From the NCBI GenBank assembly GCA_023393125.1, contig JAEWMQ010000047.1, positions 1 to 25,740 on the forward strand: a stretch of DNA of 25,740 nt, written 5' to 3'. The notes under the pieces were generated by a model. The model was given only the letters and a program-made list of their open reading frames with translations, was not told where the DNA came from and did no database searches. Position 1 is the stretch's first letter; every line of letters begins with the position of its first letter. Both the position numbers and the translations under genes were made by a program. This DNA is from Bacillota bacterium (GTDB lineage: Bacteria > Bacillota > Clostridia > Lachnospirales > Cellulosilyticaceae). Below, piece after piece: positions 8,518-17,500 of the stretch.

Positions 8518-10292
8518 CTCTTTTCCCCCTCTATCTCTATTCTTTCTAATGGAATTTGAATCATAACATCTGTTCCTTGGTTTAATTCACTATCTATGTC
8601 AAATATAAGCGAGTTCTCACAATATAAATTCATTCGTATAAGTGCATTAAGCATTCCCGTACTCTTACATCCACTTAATTTACTAATATTAGGATTCTCT
8701 AATATTTCTCTTAAGTTTTGAAGCTTCTTTTCAGATATTCCGCATCCTGAATCACTAATCTCTATAAATAAATTCTTCTCATCTTTTGTGATAGCAATAG
8801 ATATATCTCCTGACTTTGATACGCCTTCTATACCATGGATACATGCATTCTCTACAAAAGTTAATATGCTTAACTTTGGAATTTTAATTTTTTCACATCC
8901 TTCCATAACAAAACAACTGAAGGATATTTTGTCACCAAATCTGTATTTTTGGATATTAGCATACTGCTGAACAAAAAGTACTTCTTCTTCTATACAAATA
9001 TAATCATTATCCCAAGATAGAGATTTTCTAAGGATTTGTGATAAAGCTCCTATAATATCCGCTGTCTCACTTTCTTCTTTTAGTAGACTTCTCATTCGTA
9101 TACTTTCTAATGTATTAAACATAAAATGTGGATTAACTTGACTTTGTAAAGCTTTTAATTCAGCCTCTTTTCTGGCTAACTCTGATGCCTGTTTTTCTGC
9201 ATTTTTTTTAAAGACAACTTCTATTAATTCCTTTATTTTGGTTACCATCAAATTGTAGCTTTTGATAAGATTCCCAATCTCATCCTCCCCCACATTTCCT
9301 TCTATTAATTCAAATTCTTCTTGTTTGACCTTATTAAAATAAAGTTCCATTAATTTTATTCTTCCACTAAATGACTTTGAAATAATAGAGATAATAATCG
9401 TTGGTAATACTAGATTAATTACGATTAGATACCATACTATTCGCTCAGAATCCTTAATCATTGTTCTTGTATCTATTTTTTTCGGCATAATATAAATTGT
9501 CCATTCATCCGATGCCACCTTAAAAGTTTCTTGATAAGTAGCCAGACTTGTATTGATTTCACTCTTTGCTAAAAATGCCTTTCTTGCATTTTCACTTATT
9601 TGATTTGAAAATAATACATAGTCTTCATTACATATGTATATATCCCCTTCTATTTTTTCATTTAATATTTCATTGAGCATAGCATTATATTGCAAATCAA
9701 TTTTTACAAGCTTCTCAAAGTCATTTTTACCATAATTATTTAATTTTTTAATAAGGCTAATAGTTCGAGGAGAACTTTGTAAGTATTTCTCTTTTTCATC
9801 ATAATAGGTAGCTAAATATGTGTTTTTTCCACTGTGTATAAATTTCTTATACCATACTGAATTTAAAATTGTATCTATTCTCCAAAAACTACTTCCATTT
9901 ATTATAGTGTCATTATTAACATATAAAATAATTTGATTGATTTTTTGGGAATTATAATAATACTTAAGTACATTGTTTTGAAGTATTGCTTTATAATTAT
10001 TAAAATATTCTAGATTAGACGTGTAATCTCTTGTCAAAAATTGATTAATTACTTTGTCTGTACTTAAATTATTTGTTAAGGTAATACATCCTTCTACTGC
10101 AGACTGAATGTTATATTTTATACGTTCCATAACATTTTGCATATTAATCTCTTGTTGCTTAAGTGAATGATTTTTTATAGCTGAAATAACTACGCTATTT
10201 GTCAAAGCCACAGGTATTAAAACACAAAAGATATAAAGAATAGTCAACTTTTTACTTATCTTGTAGTTATCCATTATATTCATTATCTTCAT
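8514..10292 (-). CDS. YesM-type membrane sensor histidine kinase
   Basis: A 592-residue sensor kinase. A membrane helix at about residues 15-36 and a second at about 286-306 enclose a 250-residue extracytoplasmic sensor region. A HAMP-like linker (about 307-360) and a charged coiled-coil lead to the His_kinase motif with His389 in SQVNPHFMFNTLESIR. The ATPase domain shows an N box with Asn482 (ENACIHG), a G1 box with Asp515 (DSGCGIS) and a G2-type GCKSTGMLNA. This is the LytS/YesM class rather than the classical HisKA class. The ATG has AAAGGAG 7 nt upstream. It likely senses an extracellular xylo-oligosaccharide, or the binding protein, and phosphorylates the YesN-type partner encoded immediately downstream. 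Confidence 0.93.
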   Translation of the reverse strand: MKIMNIMDNYKISKKLTILYIFCVLIPVALTNSVVISAIKNHSLKQQEINMQNVMERIKYNIQSAVEGCITLTNNLSTDKVINQFLTRDYTSNLEYFNNYKAILQNNVLKYYYNSQKINQIILYVNNDTIINGSSFWRIDTILNSVWYKKFIHSGKNTYLATYYDEKEKYLQSSPRTISLIKKLNNYGKNDFEKLVKIDLQYNAMLNEILNEKIEGDIYICNEDYVLFSNQISENARKAFLAKSEINTSLATYQETFKVASDEWTIYIMPKKIDTRTMIKDSERIVWYLIVINLVLPTIIISIISKSFSGRIKLMELYFNKVKQEEFELIEGNVGEDEIGNLIKSYNLMVTKIKELIEVVFKKNAEKQASELARKEAELKALQSQVNPHFMFNTLESIRMRSLLKEESETADIIGALSQILRKSLSWDNDYICIEEEVLFVQQYANIQKYRFGDKISFSCFVMEGCEKIKIPKLSILTFVENACIHGIEGVSKSGDISIAITKDEKNLFIEISDSGCGISEKKLQNLREILENPNISKLSGCKSTGMLNALIRMNLYCENSLIFDIDSELNQGTDVMIQIPLERIEIEGEKR

Positions 10293-10372
10293 TTTAATTC
10301 TCCTTTTACAGGTGATTAATATACATTTTATCTAAACTAAGATCTTTTATTTATTATACGTTTATTAATTAT

Positions 10373-10401
10373 ATTATATATTTTTTATTAATTTTTATCA
10401 A
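10373..10401 (-). promoter_or_regulatory. Sigma-A promoter of the yesM-yesN pair
   Basis: In minus orientation TTGATA (10396-10401) and a perfect TATAAT (10373-10378) are separated by 17 nt. Transcription would begin about 75 nt before the kinase start codon. The surroundings are extremely AT-rich, but both boxes and the spacing are near ideal. Confidence 0.55.
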
Positions 10402-10517
10402 ATTTTATAAAATATTTTTTATATTTTGTTCATTGTCACGTTTAACTTAATATTTACTTCTATTTTTTATACTGCATAGAATTTGCCTTTTTATATATCA
10501 AAATCTTTATAACAAAC

Positions 10518-10550
10518 AAAAAAGGCATGCTTATTAGCCATACCTTTTTT
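10518..10550 (-). terminator. Terminator after xylB
   Basis: An inverted repeat (AAAAAAGGCATG / CCATACCTTTTTT, with one G-U pair) with a 9-nt loop lies just beyond the xylulokinase stop. On the minus strand the GC part is followed by six T residues and then GTTTG. It separates the xylulokinase operon from the downstream kinase pair. Confidence 0.75.
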
Positions 10551-10557
10551 ATTTTGA

Positions 10558-12027
10558 TTAGCAAATCTCATTAAATAATTCTTTTACTGCAGGATAAATC
10601 TTAACAAATTTTTTGTACTGCTTATCATATTTTTTAGCAAGTTCTGTATCTGGTTCAATTGTATCAACTACTTTTATAACTGCATTAGTAGCTTCTTCAA
10701 CTGAAGCAAATTCCCCACATGCAACTGCTGCAAGTAATGCCCCTCCATAAGCAGGACCTTCTTCTGTTTCAATAACATCTACCTTAATATTTAAGACATT
10801 AGCAATCATTTTCTTCCAAAGAAAACTCTTTGCTCCACCACCACAAATTTTAGTACGCTCAATACGAATTCCCAGCGACCTAGCAATTTCAAGTGAATCA
10901 CGAATAGCAAAAGCGACCCCCTCTAGAACAGCTTGAGTCATATCTGCTCTTGAAGTATCCATGGTTAAACCAATGAAAGTTCCTCTAGCATTAGGATTAT
11001 TATGTGGTGAACGTTCACCCATTAAATAAGGAAGGAAAAATACATTATTTTCCCCAAGCTTAGTAATTTTCTCTTGCTCATCTTTATAGGCTTTTGTGCC
11101 AATAATATCATCCATCCACCATTTATTACATGAAGCTGCACTAAGCATACATCCCATTAAATGATAATGCCCATCTGAATGTGCAAAAGCATGAAGTGCA
11201 TTATTTTTATCTACTCCAAACTTCTTACTAGAAATAAAAATCGTACCTGAGGTCCCTAAAGATATATTGCACATACCATCCCCAACTGTACCTGTACCAA
11301 CTGCTGCTGCTGCATTGTCACCTGCACCAGCTACAATTTTACATTTGGTACTAAAACCGAGTTCATTTGCAATTTGTTCTTTTACATTTCCGACAATTTC
11401 ATAGCTTTCATAAAGTTTAGGTAGTTGTTCACTTGAAATACTACAAATATCTAACATCTCTTGAGACCAACATTTGTTTTTAACATCCATTAAAAGCATT
11501 CCTGAAGCATCAGAAACATCTGTACAATGTACACCAGAAAGCTTGTATGCAATATAATCCTTTGGTAACATTATTTTTTTAATTTTCCCAAAATTCTCTG
11601 GTTCATTTTCTTTCACCCATAGAATCTTTGGCGCTGTAAAACCCGCAAAAGCAATATTAGCTGTGTACTCTGAAAGTTTGTCTTTACCAATAACTGTGTT
11701 TAAATAATCCGTTTCTTTTACTGTTCGTCCATCATTCCATAAGATTGCAGGACGAATTACTTGATCATCTTCATCTAAAATAACAAGTCCATGCATTTGA
11801 CCTCCAAAACTAATTCCAGCTATTTCAGCTTTATCACATTCCATGGTTAATTCTTTTAAACCTTCGATGGTTTGAATCCACCAATCTTCTGGATTTTGCT
11901 CTGACCAACCTGGATGTGGGAAATAGAGAGGATATTCTTTACAAACAATTTTTTCAATCCCCCCTTTCCCATTCATTAATAAAAGTTTAACTGATGAAGT
12001 TCCTAAATCTATTCCGATATATAACAT
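10558..12027 (-). CDS. xylB: Xylulokinase
   Basis: A 489-residue FGGY-family sugar kinase that should phosphorylate D-xylulose to D-xylulose 5-phosphate (EC 2.7.1.17) in the cytoplasm. The N-terminal ATPase-fold motif GIDLGTSSVK carries Asp7. The xylulokinase-typical GGQMHG is at residues 75-80, WNDGR at about 97-101, and the catalytic base Asp237 lies in GAGDNAA. The C-terminal domain has GGGAKSFLWKK and PAYGGALLAA. The ATG at 12027 has GAAGGAG upstream; the frame extends 10 codons further but without a site. It is the third gene of an operon with the FucI-like isomerase (23-nt gap) and the DUF4867-like protein. Family assignment is strong; activity on another ketopentose cannot be excluded from sequence alone. 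Confidence 0.92.
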   Translation of the reverse strand: MLYIGIDLGTSSVKLLLMNGKGGIEKIVCKEYPLYFPHPGWSEQNPEDWWIQTIEGLKELTMECDKAEIAGISFGGQMHGLVILDEDDQVIRPAILWNDGRTVKETDYLNTVIGKDKLSEYTANIAFAGFTAPKILWVKENEPENFGKIKKIMLPKDYIAYKLSGVHCTDVSDASGMLLMDVKNKCWSQEMLDICSISSEQLPKLYESYEIVGNVKEQIANELGFSTKCKIVAGAGDNAAAAVGTGTVGDGMCNISLGTSGTIFISSKKFGVDKNNALHAFAHSDGHYHLMGCMLSAASCNKWWMDDIIGTKAYKDEQEKITKLGENNVFFLPYLMGERSPHNNPNARGTFIGLTMDTSRADMTQAVLEGVAFAIRDSLEIARSLGIRIERTKICGGGAKSFLWKKMIANVLNIKVDVIETEEGPAYGGALLAAVACGEFASVEEATNAVIKVVDTIEPDTELAKKYDKQYKKFVKIYPAVKELFNEIC

Positions 12028-12050
12028 ATATTTTTCTCCTTCACTTGATA

Positions 12051-13517
12051 CTAACAAAAAGGATTTTCAGTCGGATATCTTACACCCTTAGGTTGGTTAT
12101 ATCCGATTTCATCCACTTCTACCCCAATATACTTAAATACTTCATATAAAGCCTTTCCAAACTTGCCAAAAGCAACTGCTCCATGATGTGGATAGTTCTT
12201 TTCAATAAGTACATGACGATAAAATCTTCCCATTTCTGGAATGGCAAAAATACCAATAGCACCAAAAGAACATGTTGCGACAGGTAATACTTCACCTTCT
12301 GCAATATAAGCTCTAAGCTTTGCATCTGCAGTACTTTGTAATCTAAAGAACGTGATATCTCCTGGTATAATATCTCCTTCAAGTGTTCCTTGTGTTACTT
12401 CCTCCGGTAAACTTCTTGCCATAATCATTTGATATTTCATAGCACAAAATGAAAGTTTCTTTGTAGTCGTGTTACCACAATGGAATCCCATAAAGGTATC
12501 TTTCAATGTATAATCAAATTTACCTTTGATGTCTTCTTGGTAAATATCAGATGGTACTGTGTTATTAATATCTAATAAAGTTACTGCATCTTCACTAATA
12601 ACTGTTCCAATGAATTCACTTACTGCACCATAAATATCTACCTCACAAGATACAGGTATCCCCATACCCGTTAAACGACTATTTACATAGCATGGTACAA
12701 ATCCGAATTGCGTTTGGAATGCTGGCCAACATTTACCTGCAATCGCTACATACTTTCTAGTACCTTTATGTTCTTCAATCCAATCTAATAAAGTTAATTC
12801 ATATTGTGCAAGTTTTGGCAGAATCTCAGGTTTTAAGTTACCATTTCCAAGTTCAGCTGCCATATCTTTTGCCACTTCAGCAATACGAGGATCTCCATCA
12901 TGCTTTTTAAAAGCTTCAAATAAATCAAGCTCGGAGTTCTCTTCGATTTCAATCCCTAGATTATAAAGTTGCTTAATAGGCGCATTACAAGCTAAGAAAT
13001 TATGTGGTCTAGGCCCAAAAGAAATAACCTTTAAGTCTCTAAGTCCAATAATTGCTTTAGCAATTGGTGCAAATTCAGCAATCATTTCTGCTACTTCACT
13101 AGCATTTCCAACTGGATATTCTGGTATATATGCTTTAAGATTACGAAGTTTTAAGTTGTAGCTTGCATTTAACATGCCACAAAAAGCATCTCCACGACCT
13201 TGTACTAAATTCTTGCCAGTTTCTTCTGCTGCAGCCACATACATAACAGGACCATCGAAATATTTAGCAATTAATGTTTCTTCTGTTTCTGGTCCAAAAT
13301 TTCCTAAATAAACTACTAAACTATTGCACCCTGCATCTTTTACTTCTGTTAAAGCTTTTTGCATGTCTTTCTCTGTTTCTACTACAGTAGAACATTCATA
13401 AAGTTCTCCTTTATATGCTGCTACAACTGCCTTTCTTCTGTTTTCTGATAATGACATTGGAAAACAATCTCTACTTACTGCTATAATTCCTAACTTTAGG
13501 TCTGGTAAATTTTTCAT
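12051..13517 (-). CDS. L-fucose/L-arabinose isomerase-fold protein, candidate pentose isomerase
   Basis: A 488-residue protein of the L-fucose isomerase-like family. Two probable metal-binding, proton-transferring acids are Glu292 (SCEVDIYG) and Asp316 (LLDINN). They are 24 residues apart, the same spacing as Glu337 and Asp361 of E. coli FucI. His346 in FHCGN is a further candidate ligand. The protein is about 100 residues shorter than E. coli FucI. The start has GAGGA about 11 nt upstream. It lies between a DUF4867-like gene and xylB, behind an operator resembling XylR sites, and no fuculokinase or fuculose-phosphate aldolase is present. That context argues for aldopentose rather than fucose as substrate. 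Whether it isomerises D-xylose, L-arabinose, D-arabinose or another sugar is not decided by the sequence. Confidence 0.8.
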   Translation of the reverse strand: MKNLPDLKLGIIAVSRDCFPMSLSENRRKAVVAAYKGELYECSTVVETEKDMQKALTEVKDAGCNSLVVYLGNFGPETEETLIAKYFDGPVMYVAAAEETGKNLVQGRGDAFCGMLNASYNLKLRNLKAYIPEYPVGNASEVAEMIAEFAPIAKAIIGLRDLKVISFGPRPHNFLACNAPIKQLYNLGIEIEENSELDLFEAFKKHDGDPRIAEVAKDMAAELGNGNLKPEILPKLAQYELTLLDWIEEHKGTRKYVAIAGKCWPAFQTQFGFVPCYVNSRLTGMGIPVSCEVDIYGAVSEFIGTVISEDAVTLLDINNTVPSDIYQEDIKGKFDYTLKDTFMGFHCGNTTTKKLSFCAMKYQMIMARSLPEEVTQGTLEGDIIPGDITFFRLQSTADAKLRAYIAEGEVLPVATCSFGAIGIFAIPEMGRFYRHVLIEKNYPHHGAVAFGKFGKALYEVFKYIGVEVDEIGYNQPKGVRYPTENPFC

Positions 13518-13565
13518 TATATATCAGTTCCTCTCTATAGTTTTTAAAAGTATTTTAAAAAGTTG

Positions 13566-14183
13566 TCATAATGTAATATTTTTGCCTTTTAACCCAATAA
13601 AAGCACCATCTTTTTCTAATCCAGAGTCTGGATGAGCTATAAGCCATTTATTACGAGCAAATAACAAGTAGTCCTCTTTAATATTATGTTCTTTCTCAAT
13701 ATCTGTATTAGTACCTCTAGGCAATACCACAACGCATTTAAAACCTTTTTCATTAACATGACAAGGTGCATAGTGAAGTGTTGTTGCATAAATCTCTACT
13801 ATAGTACCAGCCGGTAATAAGAAAGCTTCTGCTTGTGCTGTATCATATGTATAATCATCATTTATATCTTGCTGAGCACCTAAAATTAAAACTAAATCTG
13901 TCACTGCTATATTAATTTCAGAATCTCTATGATACTCAAAGGCATTAAGCATCTTATTATATCCATTACAATAGCCAACTTGTATAGGCATTCCTCCATA
14001 TAAACTATAGGCAATCTTCTTTGTTGTTTTGCATGCCTCTAATAACTCTTCTGTAGGCACATAAACCACTTCTTTAGGTGTCTCAATTTCCTGCATAGCA
14101 GAAAGTATATCTTCGCACTTAAGATCACTAATTATCTTCCCGTATCTTTGAAAAGCTTGATCATTTATACTTTTAATTTCCAT
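13566..14183 (-). CDS. DUF4867-like cupin protein of unknown function
   Basis: A 205-residue protein that I recognise only as resembling the DUF4867 family. Two cupin-like motifs are visible: EYHRDSE at about residues 84-89 (His85, Glu89), and LPAGTIVEIYATTLHYAPCH at about 123-142, containing the PxG turn and His137 and His142. A metal-binding beta-barrel is therefore plausible, which would fit a sugar isomerase, epimerase or lyase, but no function is proven. It has no signal peptide or membrane segment. The ATG is preceded by AAGGAGGAG. It is the first gene of the operon with the FucI-like protein and xylB, directly behind a palindromic operator, so it most likely works on the same pentose. 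Confidence 0.72.
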   Translation of the reverse strand: MEIKSINDQAFQRYGKIISDLKCEDILSAMQEIETPKEVVYVPTEELLEACKTTKKIAYSLYGGMPIQVGYCNGYNKMLNAFEYHRDSEINIAVTDLVLILGAQQDINDDYTYDTAQAEAFLLPAGTIVEIYATTLHYAPCHVNEKGFKCVVVLPRGTNTDIEKEHNIKEDYLLFARNKWLIAHPDSGLEKDGAFIGLKGKNITL

Positions 14184-14599
14184 ATACTCCTCCTTAATCG
14201 CAAATTAGTTTATTGAATAAACTATATCTTATGTATAACATTTACACTTTAAAATTGCAACATATATTATACAATTAATATTTATACAAAAATAAATCCA
14301 AGATTATAGATAATTCTATCTTATTAGGTGGTATTTGTATTTGTACTAAGAAATTTTAGGCTTATAAGACCTTAATATCAAAATAGCATGCAAAGATATA
14401 TTTAATAATAATTTAATTAAATTTATATAATTTTTAGTGATTTCTCCTTTAATTATACCGTAGGTTTTATATATTTTAGATGATACCATTTAAAATATAT
14501 AAATATTTTTTTCATTTACTGGTTATGTTGATTCAATTTACACAATTCGTTTACTTATTACTTAATCAGAAATCAATCTATGAAAGAAGGAGAATGCAT
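14184..14599. other. 416-bp divergent intergenic region between the xylB operon and the xylanase gene
   Basis: The left third holds the promoter and palindrome of the minus-strand operon. The remainder is AT-rich with several TATAAT-like hexamers, but no convincing -35/-10 pair for the xylanase gene could be chosen. A reading frame in phase with the xylanase is open from 14480, but it lacks a ribosome binding site and encodes no recognisable signal peptide, so it is taken as leader. Confidence 0.55.
14206..14260 (-). promoter_or_regulatory. Promoter and XylR-like palindromic operator of the xylB operon
   Basis: In minus orientation TTGCAA (14255-14260) and TATACA (14232-14237) are 17 nt apart, a modest sigma-A promoter. 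Just downstream is the perfect palindrome TAGTTTATTGAATAAACTA (14206-14224) with a central G. It would overlap or follow the transcription start, where a repressor blocks. Its arms look like the TTAGTTT/AAACTAA half-sites of ROK-family XylR, but the spacing between arms is shorter than in Bacillus subtilis. The outer part of one arm also forms the 9-mer AAACTATAT seen three times upstream of the binding-protein gene. Confidence 0.55.
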
Positions 14600-17500
14600 A
14601 TGGGTATACTAAAAAAACGGATGGCCTGCTTGACAACTTCAACCTTACTTGCTAGTTCAATGATAGGAGTAACACCTTCACTATTAGCTAACACAACACC
14701 AAGTACTGTTATTTACAATTTTAACGAAGATGCTGAAGGTTGGATAGCTAGAGGAGATTCACAAGTTATTGTCACAACAACAAGCCCAGGACTGACTATC
14801 GATTTAAATGATAAGTGCTTGTTCGTTTCAGGAAGAAGTAATAATTGGCATGGTATACAAAAAAATTTGATTGATACACTTAAAGAAGGTGAAAAATACA
14901 CCTTCAGTGTATGGGTTAAATATGATGAAGGCAACGCTACTGAATCCTTAGCTTTAACTCTAGAAACTGGCCTTGATGGAAGCAATGGCTATATAACTAT
15001 TACTAGTAACTCATCTGTAGAAAAAAGTAAATGGACTCAACTAACTGGTGAAGTAACTATTCCAGCAGGAGTCGAAAAAGCCAATGTTTATGTAGAAGCA
15101 ACTACTAATGACCTTGATTTTTATATTGATGATCTCACAATTACTGGTTCATTTCCGGGTAATACACCAGAAACACCTAGTGGCGTACTTACTACTTGGG
15201 ATTTTGAATCTGGTTTAGGAGACTGGTCAGTTAGAGGATCAGGTGAAACAACAGCACAGACTTCTACTATTGCACCTCATAGTGGTGATCAGTGTGTCTT
15301 TGTATCAGGTCGTACACAAGACTGGAACGGTATTCAAATTAATCTAACCAATTCAGCAAAAAAAGGTGGCAAGTATATATTTGAAGCATGGGTAAAGTAT
15401 GATTCGGGCAAAAATGACACAGAGCAATTTGTCTTAGCACTACAATATAACTCTGAAAGCGAAAAAGACACTCAATATAAGTGGGTTACTAACGCTAATA
15501 TTAAAAAAGGTGAGTGGACTAAATTACAAGGCGAATATACTCTTCCTAAAGATTTCACTGATATCTCTCTTTACATACAAGTAGACGGTAGTACAGTTGA
15601 TTTTTACACCGATGATATTACTATGCAAGGTGAACCTGAACTTAATATCGAAATTCAAAAAGATATCCCCTCTTTGAAAGATGTTTATGAGGATTATTTT
15701 AAGTTCGGTACCGCTATTGCTTCTAACAACTTAAATGATCTCGAAAAAGAGTTAGTTCTTAAACACTTTAATAGTATTACTCATGAAAATGCTTTAAAAC
15801 CTGAGTCAACCTTAGATTATGATGCTACTATAGCTTACATGAATGCTAATGAGGACCAAACACATCCTCAAGTTTCTTTAAGTTCTGATGCTAGAGCTAC
15901 TTTAGATTTTGCTAGAGATAATAATATCCCAGTAAGAGCTCACGTTCTTGTATGGCATTCACAAACTCCAAACTGGTTGTTCACTGAGAATTATTCTAAA
16001 GCAAAAGATGCTCCAGTAGTTTCTAAAGAAGTTATGAAACAGCGATTAGAAAACTATACTTATGCCTTTTTCAAATTACTCTCAGAAGAATATCCTACTG
16101 TTGATTTTTATGCTATTGATGTAGTTAATGAAGCTGTTAATCCAGACCGCCCAGATGGTTTGCGTGCCCCTGCTACAGTAGCTACTACTTCAGGGGATGA
16201 TGATAATGATGAAAATGCAAATAACTCAATGTGGATGACAACTATTGGGGCTGAATATATCGAAGATGCTTTTACCTATGCACGAGCAGCCGCTAATATC
16301 TATATGCCAAATACAAAGCTGGCTTATAATGATTACAATGAATGTGATCCTAAAAAAGCTGAAATTATCTATAACATTTGTAAAGATCTCTATGATAAAG
16401 GGCTTTTAGATGTTATCGGTATGCAAGCCCACTATAATATGACTTCACCAAGTATCTCTCAATTTGAAAATGCTGTACGCAAATATGCTTCAATTGGTGA
16501 TAATGTTGAAATTCAAATTACTGAGTTAGATATCACTCAAGAGGATACTTCTAATGAAGGCTTAATTAAACAAGCTTATCGATATAAGGGATTCCTTGAT
16601 ACCATGAAGAAACTAGATTCTGAAGGTGTTGCTAATATCACCTCATGTGTTGTATGGGGGGTAAAAGATGATGAGTCTTGGAGAAAAGAAAGAATGCCTC
16701 TTCTTTTTGATGCTGACTACCAGGCTAAACCATCTTTCTGGGCAATTACTGATTCAAGCAAGCTACCTGTACTTGCACGAGAAGTAAAAGCATATGGCGT
16801 AGGAGACAAAGACTATTCTCATGCTTTCCTTATTCAAAACGGTACTTCCCTCGAAACTACTAGTGGAAATCAAATTGCTACTTTTAAAGTTGCTTGGGAT
16901 GAAAACAATATTTATGTCAATGTAATTCCTACAGAAAAAGGTAAAAGTGGAACCGTTAAAGTTTTTGTTAATGACGATGTTAAAACGATGGATCTTACAG
17001 ATAATACTTTAGTCACAGTACCTTTATCAAGTACCATTACTAACGGTACCACTTTAAACTTTGATCTTTTTGTACAATCAGGAAATGAAAAAGCCACTTG
17101 GAATGACCTCTCTTATGATGGTACCTCTACTCCTAATAAAGCAAACTTCGGTAAACTATTAATTAATAATGCGCCTAAATTTGCTACTGCTATCAAAGCT
17201 ACACCTACTATAGATGGCAAAGTTGATGATATTTGGAGCAAGGCCAAATCCATAAATGTTGATAACTTCACTGTAGGTAGTTCAGGTGCTACCGCTACTG
17301 CTAAAGCACTCTGGGATAAAGACTATATTTATGTCTTAATGGAGGTTAAGGATAGTTTATTAAGCAAAGCAAGTACTAATAGTTATGAACAAGATTCTGT
17401 TGAAATCTTTATTGATGAGGATAATGCAAAATCTACTTCTTATGAATTAGGCGACATACAATATCGCGTAAATTTTGATAATGAACGCTCTATTAACGGT

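Noticed and set aside
12051..13517. Reading the isomerase-like gene as a true L-fucose isomerase in a fucose operon
   Set aside because: No fuculokinase, fuculose-phosphate aldolase or fucose transporter nearby; xylulokinase and the XylR-like palindrome favour a pentose role, though fucose activity is not formally excluded.
14480..14599. 40-codon extension of the xylanase upstream of its signal peptide
   Set aside because: No ribosome binding site at 14480, and the extension would place the signal peptide internally; AAGGAG at optimal spacing marks 14600.
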